Source of the DNA: JBCBAP01 sp038532435
GTDB lineage: Bacteria; Pseudomonadota; Alphaproteobacteria; Rhodobacterales; Rhodobacteraceae
Direction: 5' to 3'
DNA: 64,000 nucleotides
Assembly (NCBI GenBank): GCA_038532435.1
Contig: JBCBAP010000001.1
Coordinates: 124,001-188,000, forward strand
The notes under the pieces are model-generated. The model had not been told where the DNA came from. It searched no databases and saw nothing but the letters and a program-made list of their open reading frames with translations. Both the position numbers and the translations under genes were made by a program. Positions 16,546-26,507 of this stretch are shown in pieces. How positions within the stretch are numbered: position 1 is the first letter of the stretch; every line of letters starts with the position of its first letter.

Positions 16546-18366
16546 TCAGTGTCCCGTGCAAGTGTGCGCGCGGCCAGCTTCCTGTTGAAGTGCGGCGCGT
16601 AGGGTGGGCGTCGCGAAGCGGGGCGTGATCGGTTTGCGCACCAGCGGCATCGCGGTTTCGACGCCGAGGCGGGCCGGGGTGCCCGCGGGCAGGGTCAGGA
16701 TGATCGGCAGGTTCGATGTGCCGGGCAGGGCGCGCATGCGGCGGCAGATCTCTTCCCACGCGAAATCGGGAAGATGGGTGTCCACGAGAACGACGTCGAA
16801 CTGACCCGACCGCAGCAGGTTGAGCGCGTTCTCGCCGGTGACGCAGCAGGTCGTCTCCATCCCCAGATCCGTGAGCCAGCACTGCAGCGCCATCTGCTGG
16901 GTGGCCACCGCATCGACGATGAGCGCCCGCTTGGCCGCAAAGGCCGGGTCCGGTGCGCGGTCCTCGATCCGGCGCACGCGGGCCGTAAGCGTGAAGGCCG
17001 TGCCCACGCCCGGCACGCTCTTGAAGGTGAGGTCACCGCCGAGCATCTGCGCGATCTCACGGCTGATGTAAAGGCCGAGCCCGGTGCCGGCGGGCCGTCC
17101 GAGGTCGCTCGACGCGGCCTGCTGGAACGGCTCCATCAGTTTGGGCTGCATCTCCAGCGGTATTCCGATGCCGGTGTCGCACACTTCGATCTCGAGCATC
17201 GGGACCGGTTCGGGGTGCCAGCGGATGGTGATGTGAACTTCGCCGGCCTCGGTGAACTTCGCCGCGTTGGACATCAGGTTATTGATGCACTGGCGCAGGC
17301 GGGCGGCGTCGAGCTCCAGCTCCTCCGGTAGATCCGGGTCCACGTCGAGGCGGAACGTGAGATCGGAGGCTTCTATCAGTGGCCGCCATGTCCGCTCCAG
17401 CACCCCTACGAACTCCGGCATTCCGTGGTTGCCGGGCCGGATCTGCATCTGCCCGGCCTCAAGCTGCGCGACGTCCAGCACTTCGTTCAGCGTGGTGAGC
17501 AGTTCGTGGCCGGAGCGGGAGATCGTTTCCAGAAGCTCCCGCTGGTCGGAGATGTCGTCCTTGCGCTTCAGGATCTCCGTCAGACCGACGATGGCGTTGA
17601 GCGGCGTGCGCACCTCGTGGCTGAGGTTGGCAAGGAAAGCCCCCTTGATCTCGTTGGCCCGGCGCGCCCGGTCCCGGGTCGCCTTCACGTTCAGGATGAG
17701 CTGTTCGTAGATCTGCCGGCCGAAGAGAGAGATGATGGTTGCACACACGATCGTTGCGACGTTGCGCACGCCCATCATCCCAAGCTCGCTGCGGGTGATG
17801 CCGCCCGCGACCGGCTCGAACCGGGCGAGGTCGATCAGGGTGAGCGATCCGCTTATCGTCAGCGCGACGGCGGCAAGCATAGCGATCCCGACGCGGGAAT
17901 AGAGCGGTGCCCCCATGCCCACCAGAACCGGCAGGAAGGTCGTGATCCCCGCTGTCCGGATTGCACCGTCATGCAGGCCGAAGCAGAAGACGATGGTGAA
18001 CGACGTGGTGAAAAAGAGCGCCTTCTCCCACTCTAGCCCGACCCCGACCCGTCTCAGAAGTGGCAGGAGTGCGTAGAACGTCGCACCGAGCAGCAGCAGC
18101 TGGGGTCTCAAGTCAGTGGTGTTGTAGGCAAAGGCCGTGACTAGAGAGCCAAGAAGCGCTGAAAAAGCAATGGAGTAGCTCGCAGCCATCAGGATGAACG
18201 CCTGATAGACGGTCACCGCCGAATGTGACCCCGGCGTGCGCGCAGGTGCGCCGAGCCAGGCCGTGAAGAGGCGGCCCGCGGTCACCATCCGGTGCCAGGC
18301 TGTCGGCCGTGCAGGCGGCCGCATATCGTCCCGGGAAAGGGCGTGGATGTCCTTGGGGTGCTGCAT
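16546..18366 (-). CDS. Membrane-bound hybrid sensor histidine kinase with receiver domain
   Basis: The 606-residue protein begins with about six hydrophobic segments (residues 50-215) with no recognised sensor domain. A dimerisation/phosphoacceptor domain follows, with His250 in NLSHEVRTPLNAIVG, then an HATPase with N-box NNLMSNAAK (362-370), G1 DTGIGIP (397-403) and G2 GTGLGLY (427-433). The C-terminal receiver has phospho-acceptor Asp529 (VDTHLPD) and Lys in VRKP. The receiver's N-terminal acidic pair is reduced to one Asp (IVDA), so magnesium binding may be weak. No separate response regulator is adjacent; the ligand and output are unknown. Confidence 0.88.
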   Translation of the reverse strand: MQHPKDIHALSRDDMRPPARPTAWHRMVTAGRLFTAWLGAPARTPGSHSAVTVYQAFILMAASYSIAFSALLGSLVTAFAYNTTDLRPQLLLLGATFYALLPLLRRVGVGLEWEKALFFTTSFTIVFCFGLHDGAIRTAGITTFLPVLVGMGAPLYSRVGIAMLAAVALTISGSLTLIDLARFEPVAGGITRSELGMMGVRNVATIVCATIISLFGRQIYEQLILNVKATRDRARRANEIKGAFLANLSHEVRTPLNAIVGLTEILKRKDDISDQRELLETISRSGHELLTTLNEVLDVAQLEAGQMQIRPGNHGMPEFVGVLERTWRPLIEASDLTFRLDVDPDLPEELELDAARLRQCINNLMSNAAKFTEAGEVHITIRWHPEPVPMLEIEVCDTGIGIPLEMQPKLMEPFQQAASSDLGRPAGTGLGLYISREIAQMLGGDLTFKSVPGVGTAFTLTARVRRIEDRAPDPAFAAKRALIVDAVATQQMALQCWLTDLGMETTCCVTGENALNLLRSGQFDVVLVDTHLPDFAWEEICRRMRALPGTSNLPIILTLPAGTPARLGVETAMPLVRKPITPRFATPTLRAALQQEAGRAHTCTGH

Positions 18367-18446
18367 CTCAACTTTGGGAGGTATCGGCCGATTCGGGCAG
18401 AACTGAGACGCGTGCGATACCCTGTTACAAATGAATTCGGTTAATT

Positions 18447-19520
18447 CTACACCAATCCGCCATCCACCAGACGGCGGGCGAGCTGACGGAAAAGCCCCGC
18501 CTCCACGCTGTCCGGATTGCGCGCGACGACCGGTGTTCCCGCGTCGCCGGACAGCCGGGTGTCAAGCGTGATGGGAAGCGCGCCGAGGAACGGCAGACCG
18601 AGCCGCTTGGCCTCCGCCTCCGCCCCGCCGTGGCCGAAGATGTGGGACGGGTGGCCGCATTCGGGGCAGATGAACTGGGACATGTTCTCGATAAGGCCGA
18701 GCACCGGCGCATCGACCCGGCGGAACATGTCCACAGCCTTGCGCGCGTCGATGAGGGCGACATCCTGCGGGGTGGAGACGATCAGCGCCCCGGTGATCTT
18801 CGCCTTTGTCGTCAGGGTGAGCTGCACATCGCCGGTGCCGGGGGGCAGATCGACGATGAGCACGTCAAGCTCCCCCCACGCGACCTGGCTGAGAAGTTGC
18901 TGCAGGGCGCCCATGAGCATCGGCCCGCGCCAGATGACCGCCTCGTCGCCCTTGAGCATCAGCCCGATGGACATCATCGTGACCCCGTGGGCGATCAGCG
19001 GCTCGATGATCTTGCCGTCCGGGGAGCTTGGTCGGGTGGAAACACCCATCATGCGCGGTTGCGACGGGCCGTAGATATCCGCATCGAGCAGCCCGACGCG
19101 CTTGCCCTCCTGCGCGAGCGCGACGGCGAGGTTGGCGGACACGGTGGATTTTCCGACGCCGCCCTTGCCGCTTGCCACCGCGATGATCCGTTTCACGCCC
19201 TTGGGCGTGATCGGACCCTCTTGCCGGGTGGGATGGCGACCGATCTTGAGGTTCGGCGCCGCTGCACCTGTCGGAACGTGGGCGGTGAGGAGCGCGCCGA
19301 CCGTCCTGACCCCCTCAAGTGCCGTCACTGCGGCCTCCGCCGCCTGGCGTACCGGTTCCATCGCCGGAGCCTTTTCCGGCGGAACCTCCAGCACGAACCG
19401 GACCGCATCACCCTCGACCGTGAGGGCTCTCACAAAATCCGCCGCGACGATGTCCTTGCCCGTCGCCGGGTCGATGACGCGGGAGAGGGCGGTCAGGATC
19501 GTGTCGCGGGTGAGGGCCAT
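18447..19520 (-). CDS. apbC: Mrp/ApbC/NBP35-family P-loop ATPase, Fe-S carrier
   Basis: The 357-residue protein has an N-terminal DUF59/MIP18-like domain (residues 1-85), a deviant Walker A SGKGGVGKS at 117-125, and a CPEC pair near residue 277 that bridges an Fe-S cluster in the dimer. Family members carry and transfer Fe-S clusters to target enzymes. ATG 19520 gives the usual N-terminus MALTRDTIL; the open frame extends 68 codons further with no family similarity. The upstream region is divergent with the hydantoinase gene (160 bp). Confidence 0.92.
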   Translation of the reverse strand: MALTRDTILTALSRVIDPATGKDIVAADFVRALTVEGDAVRFVLEVPPEKAPAMEPVRQAAEAAVTALEGVRTVGALLTAHVPTGAAAPNLKIGRHPTRQEGPITPKGVKRIIAVASGKGGVGKSTVSANLAVALAQEGKRVGLLDADIYGPSQPRMMGVSTRPSSPDGKIIEPLIAHGVTMMSIGLMLKGDEAVIWRGPMLMGALQQLLSQVAWGELDVLIVDLPPGTGDVQLTLTTKAKITGALIVSTPQDVALIDARKAVDMFRRVDAPVLGLIENMSQFICPECGHPSHIFGHGGAEAEAKRLGLPFLGALPITLDTRLSGDAGTPVVARNPDSVEAGLFRQLARRLVDGGLV

Positions 19521-19680
19521 CGGTCTGCTCCGGATTGGGACGGTGCGCATATGGGAAGCCCGCACCGTAGGGTGCAAGGGGTGGTGCGCGCCCCGCCACG
19601 ATCGGTCGCAGATGGAATTTCGCTGGCGTACCGGGGCGCGGCGGGATACCTGCGGGAACCGGAAGGACAGGGAACAGCGG

Positions 19681-21711
19681 ATGATCGATGCCTCTGCCCG
19701 CCGCGTGCTCCTCGGGATAGACACGGGCGGTACCTACACCGATGCGGTGCTGCTAGATGCGGAGGGCGCTGCCCGGCCCCACGCGCCTGACGCAGTGCTC
19801 GCGCGGGCGAAGGCTCTGACAACGCGGGACGATCTTGCCCGAGGAATAGGCGATGCCGTGGGCAACGTGTTGACCGAAAGCGGCATCGCCTCGGGCCAGA
19901 TCGCGATGGCCTCCTTGTCCACGACGCTCGCCACCAACGCGCTGGTGGAGGGGCAGGGCGACCCTGCGGCACTCGTGTTCATCGGGTTCGGCGAACGTGA
20001 TCTGGCGCGGTCGGGACTGGCGGAGGCCGTTGGCGCCGATCCGGTTATCCGCATCTCCGGCGGACACGATGTGCGGGGGGAAGAGGCAGCGCCTCTTGAC
20101 AGCGATGCCCTGCGCGGCGCTCTCGCGGGGGTGTCGGAGGAGGTGCGCGCGGTCGCGGTCGCGGGCTATTTCGCGGTTCGCAATCCCGATCATGAACGCC
20201 GCGCCATGGAGATCGTCCGGGAGGTGACGGGCCTCCCGGTCACCGGATCACATGAGCTGACGTCCCGGATCGGAGGTCCGAAGCGGGCACTCACGACGCT
20301 TCTGAACGCACGGCTGATCGGCCTCATTGACCGGCTGATCGCGGGCGCGTCGGACCGGCTTGATGATCTCGGGCTGTCGGTGCCGCTGATGATCGTGCGC
20401 GGTGACGGGGCCCTTGTCTCCGCCGATTTCGCGCGGAACCGTCCGATCGAAACCATCCTTTCCGGCCCCGCGGCGAGCCTCGTCGGCGCGCGGTTTCTCA
20501 CCGGGTTGCGCGACGCCGTCGTTTCCGACATCGGCGGGACGACAACGGACATCGCAGTTCTGAAGGACGCGCGACCGGAGCTTGATCCCGAGGGAGCCGA
20601 CGTGGGTGGGGTGCGGACGCTGGTGGAGGCGGTCGCGATGCGGACCCACGGGCTTGGTGGCGACAGTATCGTCGGTCTCAGCGCGGAGGGACTCGTGCCC
20701 CGCATGACGTTGGGGCCGCGGCGGGCGGTGCCCGTCAGCCTGCTCGCTGACACCCATCCGGACAGGGTCCTTCCGGTGTTGAGGGTGGCGCTCACGCGGA
20801 CGCGCGGGCGATCCTCCGACGGTGTCTTCTACATCGCGCGGGATCGCGCGCGCCCGTCGGACCCACCGGATGTGGCGGAGATCCTCGCGCGGCTTGAGGC
20901 CGGGCCGCTCTCCGCCGACAGCTTCGACGATCTGCGCGGTGCACCCAGGCTGCTCTCGCAGCTCATCGACCGGGGTAGGGTCCAGATCTCCGCATTCACG
21001 CCGACCGATGCGTCCCACGTCACCGGTCGACACGAGACTTGGCATGTGGACGCGGCGCGGATGGCCGCGGAACTCCTTGCGCGGCAGAAAACCGGATCCG
21101 GCGTGCGCGCCTTCCCCTCTGCAGTCGACGTGAGTGCCGCTGTGATCGATGCGCTCTGCCAGCGGTCCGCGGAGGTCGTTCTCTCCGCAGCCCTGTCCCA
21201 CGATGGCTTCGACGGGGAGGAGGCTCTCGGCAGTCTGGTTGTCCAGGCGGGACTTTCGGGGCACGAGGGCGTGGCAAGCCTGCCCGTGGGCCTGACAATG
21301 CCGCTGATCGGACTCGGCGCGTCGAGCCCGACCTACTATCCGGACGTCGCCCGGCGACTGCGCACCCGCGATGCGACCCCTCCGGACGCGGCGGTCGCGA
21401 ACGCGGTTGGAGCGGTCGTCGGGCAGGTCATCCAGACGTGCAGCGTGCTCATCACCTGCCCGTCGGAGGGCAGGTACATCGTCCACGATGGCGGTGACCC
21501 GAGACAGTTCGACGATGAGGGTGCAGCTGTCGACGCTGCCCGTCAGTCCGCGCGCAGTCAGGCCGAAGGTGCAGCGCGGGCAGCGGGCGCGGCCACAAGC
21601 AGCGTCACGGATCACCTCCGGCGGGAGGTCGCAACCGTCGAGGGGCGGGAAATGGTCGTGGAGATCGCCGTCACGGCGACCGCATCCGGTCGCCCTCGGT
21701 TTGCGGACTAG
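19681..21711 (+). CDS. Hydantoinase/oxoprolinase family protein (HyuA-like)
   Basis: The 676-residue protein has the HyuA/ASKHA N-terminal motif GIDTGGTYTDAVLLD at residues 12-26, a second phosphate-binding motif SDIGGTTTDIAVL near residue 282, and an HGLGGDSIVG segment near 322. Family members open hydantoin or 5-oxoproline rings using ATP, usually with a HyuB partner. No HyuB gene is next to it, so the partner may be elsewhere or unnecessary. ATG 19681 follows AGGGAACAGCGG; an in-frame extension upstream overlaps the divergent apbC gene and is rejected. The substrate is not assignable. Confidence 0.85.
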   Translation: MIDASARRVLLGIDTGGTYTDAVLLDAEGAARPHAPDAVLARAKALTTRDDLARGIGDAVGNVLTESGIASGQIAMASLSTTLATNALVEGQGDPAALVFIGFGERDLARSGLAEAVGADPVIRISGGHDVRGEEAAPLDSDALRGALAGVSEEVRAVAVAGYFAVRNPDHERRAMEIVREVTGLPVTGSHELTSRIGGPKRALTTLLNARLIGLIDRLIAGASDRLDDLGLSVPLMIVRGDGALVSADFARNRPIETILSGPAASLVGARFLTGLRDAVVSDIGGTTTDIAVLKDARPELDPEGADVGGVRTLVEAVAMRTHGLGGDSIVGLSAEGLVPRMTLGPRRAVPVSLLADTHPDRVLPVLRVALTRTRGRSSDGVFYIARDRARPSDPPDVAEILARLEAGPLSADSFDDLRGAPRLLSQLIDRGRVQISAFTPTDASHVTGRHETWHVDAARMAAELLARQKTGSGVRAFPSAVDVSAAVIDALCQRSAEVVLSAALSHDGFDGEEALGSLVVQAGLSGHEGVASLPVGLTMPLIGLGASSPTYYPDVARRLRTRDATPPDAAVANAVGAVVGQVIQTCSVLITCPSEGRYIVHDGGDPRQFDDEGAAVDAARQSARSQAEGAARAAGAATSSVTDHLRREVATVEGREMVVEIAVTATASGRPRFAD

Positions 21712-21920
21712 GTCCGCTCCCGTCGTCGCGCGAAACTCTCGCGGATCGATGACACGATCTTGTCGGTTGCAATTAAAAGGGCGGTCAATACGCCCAGGGA
21801 AACCTCGGTCTGGGACAGAAGAGCAAAGCCGTAATAGACGCTCCAGACCAACGCGGTCTCAACACAAATCAGGCACGCACGGACGGTCAGCGTTCCCCCA
21901 TGGGAACCTCCTTTCTCCAA
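21708..21920 (-). CDS. Small hydrophobic hypothetical protein
   Basis: A 70-codon frame opens with TTG at 21920 and encodes two hydrophobic stretches followed by a basic tail (SFARRRERT). I do not recognise it. A strong AAAGGAGG ribosome-binding site lies inside the 5' end, but the ATG it serves (21901) is in another frame and reads only four codons (MGER, stop). Its TGA overlaps a CTG codon of this frame, so re-initiation is conceivable. Its stop overlaps the stop of the hydantoinase gene by 4 bp. It may be a small membrane protein or simply an open frame. Confidence 0.35.
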   Translation of the reverse strand: MEKGGSHGGTLTVRACLICVETALVWSVYYGFALLSQTEVSLGVLTALLIATDKIVSSIRESFARRRERT

Positions 21921-22009
21921 AGATTTGCAAGTAAGTTACTGTATCACAGGGGGCGATGCATGGACAGGCGCAAGTGGTTCGGTTTCATAAACTTTTTCGT
22001 CAGTTTGTG

Positions 22010-23173
22010 TCAGGAGTCCGCCCGTTTGCGAATTTGCAGCAGTGCCCTGCGCAGGCGTTCATCCTCGACGGTGAGGGCGATCCTCAAATGACCGCGGGCG
22101 GACCTGCCGAACCCGTCACCGGGCATAACAGCGATATGGTCCTCCTCGAGCAGCTCACGGGCGAAATCCTGGGCCGTGCAGCCGGTCGCCCGGATGTCGA
22201 GCATGACATACATCGCGCCCTGCGGCGGGCTCAGCCGGATCCGGTTGGCGCCTGCAAGGGCGGCGATGGCGAGGTTGCGGCGGCGGGCGTAGGTGGCGTG
22301 CACATCCGCCTCCACCTCCTGCCCGTGGCGGAGCGCGTGAAGGGCTGCCTCCTGAATGAAGCCCGGAATGCCGTAGGTGCTGGCGACCGCAAGGTCCGGC
22401 AGGGCGTCCACCAGCGCGTCCGGTCCCACCAGCCAGCCGACGCGGGAGCCGGTCATCCGGTGGCTCTTCGAGAGGGAGCCGATCAGGATTGTGCGCTCCG
22501 CGAGGCCCGGCAACGCGCGGGGTGACAGATGATGCCCGTCCCAGACCTGACTGTCATAGACCTCGTCCGAGATGAGCCAGAGGTCATTGGTCCGCACGAT
22601 CTCCGCAATACCCTCAAGGGTCTGGCGGCTGTAAACCGCGCCGGTGGGATTGTTCGGCGAGTTGATCAGGAGCGCCCGGGCACCGTCCGCCGCTGCGGCG
22701 AGGCTGTCGAGGTCAATCTGAAAGCCCCTGTCGGGATCCGCTCGCGCCATCACCGGCACGCCACCTGCCGCACGCACGGTCAGGGGATAGGTCGCGTAGT
22801 AGGGATCGACGATAACCGCGTGGTCGCCGGGGTCCAGCACCGCGAGAAACGCGTTGAAGAGCGCCATTTGCCCACCGGGGGTGACCGCGACCTGTCGGGG
22901 CGCGGTCGGTGAGCCGGTGGTGCGGCTCACCCGCTCCGCAATTGCCTGACGCAGGTCGGCGCTGCCCATCAAGGGCGCGTAGCCGGTGTTGCCCGCGCGG
23001 GCGGCGTTGTACATGCGGTCGAGGAGCAGATCCGGCGTGCGCTCGTCGTGATCGCCGATGCTGAGCATGGTGACGTTGATGCCCTGGGCCTGCATCTCTC
23101 GCGCCCGGTCGAAAAGCGCCCAGGCATTCCCCTCGGGATCCGGGATGCGGGTGATGCGGTCGGACAGTTTCAC
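22010..23173 (-). CDS. Class I/II pyridoxal-phosphate aminotransferase
   Basis: The 387-residue protein is a fold-type I aminotransferase. PLP-binding features are SPNNPTG at residues 172-178, SDEVYDSQVW at 202-211 and the catalytic Lys236 in GSLSKSHRMTGSRVGW. The overall pattern is close to aspartate/aromatic aminotransferases of subgroup I-alpha or -gamma. The amino donor cannot be read from the sequence. It is monocistronic and diverges from cysS across about 280 bp. Confidence 0.88.
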   Translation of the reverse strand: MKLSDRITRIPDPEGNAWALFDRAREMQAQGINVTMLSIGDHDERTPDLLLDRMYNAARAGNTGYAPLMGSADLRQAIAERVSRTTGSPTAPRQVAVTPGGQMALFNAFLAVLDPGDHAVIVDPYYATYPLTVRAAGGVPVMARADPDRGFQIDLDSLAAAADGARALLINSPNNPTGAVYSRQTLEGIAEIVRTNDLWLISDEVYDSQVWDGHHLSPRALPGLAERTILIGSLSKSHRMTGSRVGWLVGPDALVDALPDLAVASTYGIPGFIQEAALHALRHGQEVEADVHATYARRRNLAIAALAGANRIRLSPPQGAMYVMLDIRATGCTAQDFARELLEEDHIAVMPGDGFGRSARGHLRIALTVEDERLRRALLQIRKRADS

Positions 23174-23454
23174 CAGTCTTCCCCCGGTTGTTGTTCCGGC
23201 ACCGTGGCGGAGTGAACATGGCGGCGCAAGCCTGTGCAGATGCCGGGTGGTGGTGCGGATCTATTTCCCGCTCTTCTCCCCGCCATCCCTTGCCAGCACG
23301 GCTCAACTCGGGCATTAGGGTCATATGACCCGCACGTGCATCATCTGCGAGATTTGCATTATCCGCTGACATTTGTCCGCGGAGGGTTTCCTCATTTCAC
23401 GTCCGATCCTGAAATGCTAAGGCCCCCGCGGCGACACCCGCGAAGGTGAGGACC

Positions 23455-24846
23455 ATGACTGACATCCAGCTCCACAACACGCTCAGCCGGCGCAAGGAAG
23501 CGTTGCGGCCGATCGACCCCGAGCATGTGCGGATGTATGTCTGCGGGCCGACGGTCTATGACCGGGCGCATCTGGGCAACGCGCGTCCGGTCGTCGCGTT
23601 CGATGTGCTCTATCGCCTGCTGCGACACCGCTTTCCGCAGGTGACCTACGTGCGGAACTTCACGGATGTGGACGATCGGATCAACGCGACGGCTCAGGCG
23701 CGCAAGGCTGCGGGTGATCCGCGGAGCCTTGTGGAACTGATCGCCGCCCGGTCCGACGAGACCATCGGCTGGTACCACGACGATATGGACGCGCTCGGCG
23801 CGGTCCGGCCCACTGCGGAACCCCGCGCGACCGCCTACATCCCGCAGATGATCCGTATGATTGAGGATCTGATCGCGGGCGGGTACGCCTACGCGGCGGA
23901 GGGGCATGTCCTTTTCGAGGTCGCGACCTATCCTGGCTATGGCCGCCTGTCCAACCGTTCCGTGGATGACATGATCGCCGGCGCGCGGGTCGAGGTCGCT
24001 CCCTACAAGCGGCACCCCATGGATTTTGTGCTGTGGAAGCCCTCGACAGACGACCTGCCCGGGTGGGAGAGCCCGTGGGGACGTGGCCGCCCGGGCTGGC
24101 ATATCGAATGTTCGGCGATGGCCAAGGATCTGCTCGGCGAACGGTTCGACATCCACGCGGGCGGCATCGACCTGCAGTTCCCCCACCATGAGAACGAGAT
24201 CGCGCAGAGCTGTGCGCTTTGCGGTGATGAGAGCTTTGCGCGGATCTGGCTGCATAACGAGATGCTGCAGGTCGAGGGGAAGAAGATGTCGAAATCCCTC
24301 GGCAACTTCTTCACGGTCCGCGACCTGCTGGATCAGGGCTATCCGGGGGAGGTCATCCGGTTCGTCCTGCTCTCGACGCACTACTCCAAGCCGATGGACT
24401 GGACCAGGAGGAAGGCGGAAGAAGCGGAAGCGACGCTTCGAAAGTGGCGGGCGCTGGGCGGCTCCGGCGCGTGCGCTCCGGCGGTGGAGGTCGTTGATGC
24501 CCTCAGCGATGATCTGAACACGCCGGGGGCAATCGCGGTGCTTCACCGGCTGGCGGGAGCGGGCGAAGCGGATCTGCTCCGCGCGTCCGCGGGCCTGCTG
24601 GGTCTGCTGACGCCGGACCTCGGTGGTTGGGAAGCCGCGGCTGAGGCAGATGCGGATGCGGCGGGTATGATCGAGGCGCTCCTCGCGGACAGGAAGGCTG
24701 CCCGCGCCGCGAAGGACTTCGCCCGCGCGGACGCGATCCGGGATGCATTCGCGGCCGCGGGTGTGAGTGTGAAAGACACGCCCGACGGCGCGGTCTGGGA
24801 GCTTGGCCCCGACTTCGACGCCCAAAAGCTGGAGGCAGTGCGATGA
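23455..24846 (+). CDS. cysS: Cysteinyl-tRNA synthetase
   Basis: The 463-residue enzyme charges tRNA-Cys. It has the class I HIGH-like motif AHLGNAR at about residues 36-42, zinc-site elements CGPTVYD, HIECSAM and HHENE, and KMSKS near residue 280. Start ATG 23455 has GGTGAGG 4 nt upstream; an in-frame GTG three codons earlier overlaps that site and is less likely. Its stop overlaps the cimA start by 4 bp (ATGA), a translational coupling. Confidence 0.97.
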   Translation: MTDIQLHNTLSRRKEALRPIDPEHVRMYVCGPTVYDRAHLGNARPVVAFDVLYRLLRHRFPQVTYVRNFTDVDDRINATAQARKAAGDPRSLVELIAARSDETIGWYHDDMDALGAVRPTAEPRATAYIPQMIRMIEDLIAGGYAYAAEGHVLFEVATYPGYGRLSNRSVDDMIAGARVEVAPYKRHPMDFVLWKPSTDDLPGWESPWGRGRPGWHIECSAMAKDLLGERFDIHAGGIDLQFPHHENEIAQSCALCGDESFARIWLHNEMLQVEGKKMSKSLGNFFTVRDLLDQGYPGEVIRFVLLSTHYSKPMDWTRRKAEEAEATLRKWRALGGSGACAPAVEVVDALSDDLNTPGAIAVLHRLAGAGEADLLRASAGLLGLLTPDLGGWEAAAEADADAAGMIEALLADRKAARAAKDFARADAIRDAFAAAGVSVKDTPDGAVWELGPDFDAQKLEAVR

Positions 24847-26507
24847 CCCTCGTCGAGCCGACCGAAACCGTCGCCGCGGATGTGCGCGAACGCCTCTACC
24901 TCTTCGACACCACGCTGCGGGACGGGCAGCAGACCCAGGGCGTTGACTTCACCGTCGAGGACAAACGCCTGATCGCGGAGGCTTTGGACGGGCTCGGCAT
25001 CGACTTCGTCGAGGGTGGCTGGCCCGGAGCCAACCCCACGGACACCGAGTTCTTTGCTACCCCGCCCAAGCTGCAGAACGCGACCTTCACCGCCTTCGGC
25101 ATGACCAAACGGGCGGGGCGGTCCGCGGCCAACGACGACGTCCTGGCCGCGGTGGCGAACGCGGGCACGGCGGCGATCTGCATCGTGGGAAAGGCGCATC
25201 CGTTCCATGTCGAAACAGCGCTCGGCATCACGCTTGAGGAGAACCTGGAGGTGCTGGGCGACACGTTCCGGCACCTCACCGGGCTGGGGCGGGAGGTTCA
25301 TTACGACGCGGAGCATTTCTTTGACGGCTACAAGGCCGATCCTGCCTATGCAGTTGCGTGCCTGAAAACCGCGCTTGATGCGGGCGTGCGCTGGGTCGTG
25401 CTCTGCGATACCAACGGCGGGACCCTGCCGGAAGAGGTCGGGCGCATCACCGCCGAGGTGATTGCGGCAGGCGTGCCCGGGGAGAAGCTCGGCATCCACA
25501 CCCATAACGATACGGAGACGGCGGTGGCCGCGACGTTCGCCGCGGTCGATGCGGGCGCACGGCAGATCCAGGGTACGCTCAATGGCCTGGGCGAGCGGTG
25601 CGGCAATGCGAACCTTACGTCCATCATCCCCTCGCTCCTGCTCAAGGAGCCCTATGCGAGCCGCTACACGATCGGGGTCGAGGCGGATCGCCTGAGCGAC
25701 CTCACCCGGGTCAGCCGGATGCTCGACGACATGCTCAACCGGGTGCCGGACCGGCACGCGGCCTACGTCGGCGCCTCGGCATTTGCGCACAAGGCGGGCT
25801 TGCACGCCTCTGCCATTCTCAAGGACCCGACCACCTACGAGCATGTTCCGCCCGAGGCGGTCGGGAATGCCCGGATCGTGCCGATGTCGAACCAGGCGGG
25901 CCTGTCGAACCTGCGCAAACGGCTCGCGGAGGCGGGGATCGACGTGGCGCGGGACGATCCGCGCCTGCCTCGGATCCTCGAGGAGGTGAAGCGGCGCGAG
26001 GATGCGGGCTTCGCCTACGACAGCGCACGCGCCTCGTTCGAGCTGCTCGCGATGCGCACACTCGGACAGCTGCCCCGCTTCTTCGACGTGGAGCGCTACC
26101 GGGTGACTGTGGAGCGGCGGCGCAACGCGCTCGATGACCTGATCACCGTGTCGGAGGCGGTCGTCGTCGTGCAGATCGGCACCGCGCGACTGATGAGCGT
26201 CAGCGAAAGCCGCGACGCGATTGAGGATGCGGATCAGGGTCCGGTTAATGCGCTCAGCCGTGCGCTGCGCAAGGATCTCGGGCCCTACGAGACCTTCATC
26301 CGGGATGCGCGGCTCGTGGATTTCAAGGTGCGCATCATCGGCAGCGGGACGGAGGCGGTGACCCGCGTTCTGATCGACTGCGAGGACGGGCAGGGGCGGC
26401 GCTGGTCGACGGTCGGCGTGTCCGCCAACATAGTTGATGCCTCCTTCCAGGCGTTGCTCGATTCGGTGATCTGGAAGCTCATTCAGGACGGGGCCCCCGC
26501 GCAATGA
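24843..26507 (+). CDS. cimA: (R)-citramalate synthase
   Basis: The 554-residue protein belongs to the alpha-isopropylmalate/citramalate synthase family. It begins with LFDTTLRDGQQTQGVDFTVE (metal-binding Asp in TTLRDG) and carries the metal-binding HTHNDT near residue 220 and a C-terminal LeuA dimer domain that senses the end product. Citramalate synthase condenses pyruvate with acetyl-CoA, the entry to a threonine-independent isoleucine route. Length and neighbourhood (cysS overlap) match Rhodobacterales cimA. LeuA is the alternative, but the N-terminal sequence favours CimA. Confidence 0.9.
   Translation: MTLVEPTETVAADVRERLYLFDTTLRDGQQTQGVDFTVEDKRLIAEALDGLGIDFVEGGWPGANPTDTEFFATPPKLQNATFTAFGMTKRAGRSAANDDVLAAVANAGTAAICIVGKAHPFHVETALGITLEENLEVLGDTFRHLTGLGREVHYDAEHFFDGYKADPAYAVACLKTALDAGVRWVVLCDTNGGTLPEEVGRITAEVIAAGVPGEKLGIHTHNDTETAVAATFAAVDAGARQIQGTLNGLGERCGNANLTSIIPSLLLKEPYASRYTIGVEADRLSDLTRVSRMLDDMLNRVPDRHAAYVGASAFAHKAGLHASAILKDPTTYEHVPPEAVGNARIVPMSNQAGLSNLRKRLAEAGIDVARDDPRLPRILEEVKRREDAGFAYDSARASFELLAMRTLGQLPRFFDVERYRVTVERRRNALDDLITVSEAVVVVQIGTARLMSVSESRDAIEDADQGPVNALSRALRKDLGPYETFIRDARLVDFKVRIIGSGTEAVTRVLIDCEDGQGRRWSTVGVSANIVDASFQALLDSVIWKLIQDGAPAQ

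Noticed and set aside
24543..26504. A 653-codon minus-strand frame opposite cysS-cimA
   Set aside because: Antisense to two certain genes; its continuity reflects high GC at third codon positions.
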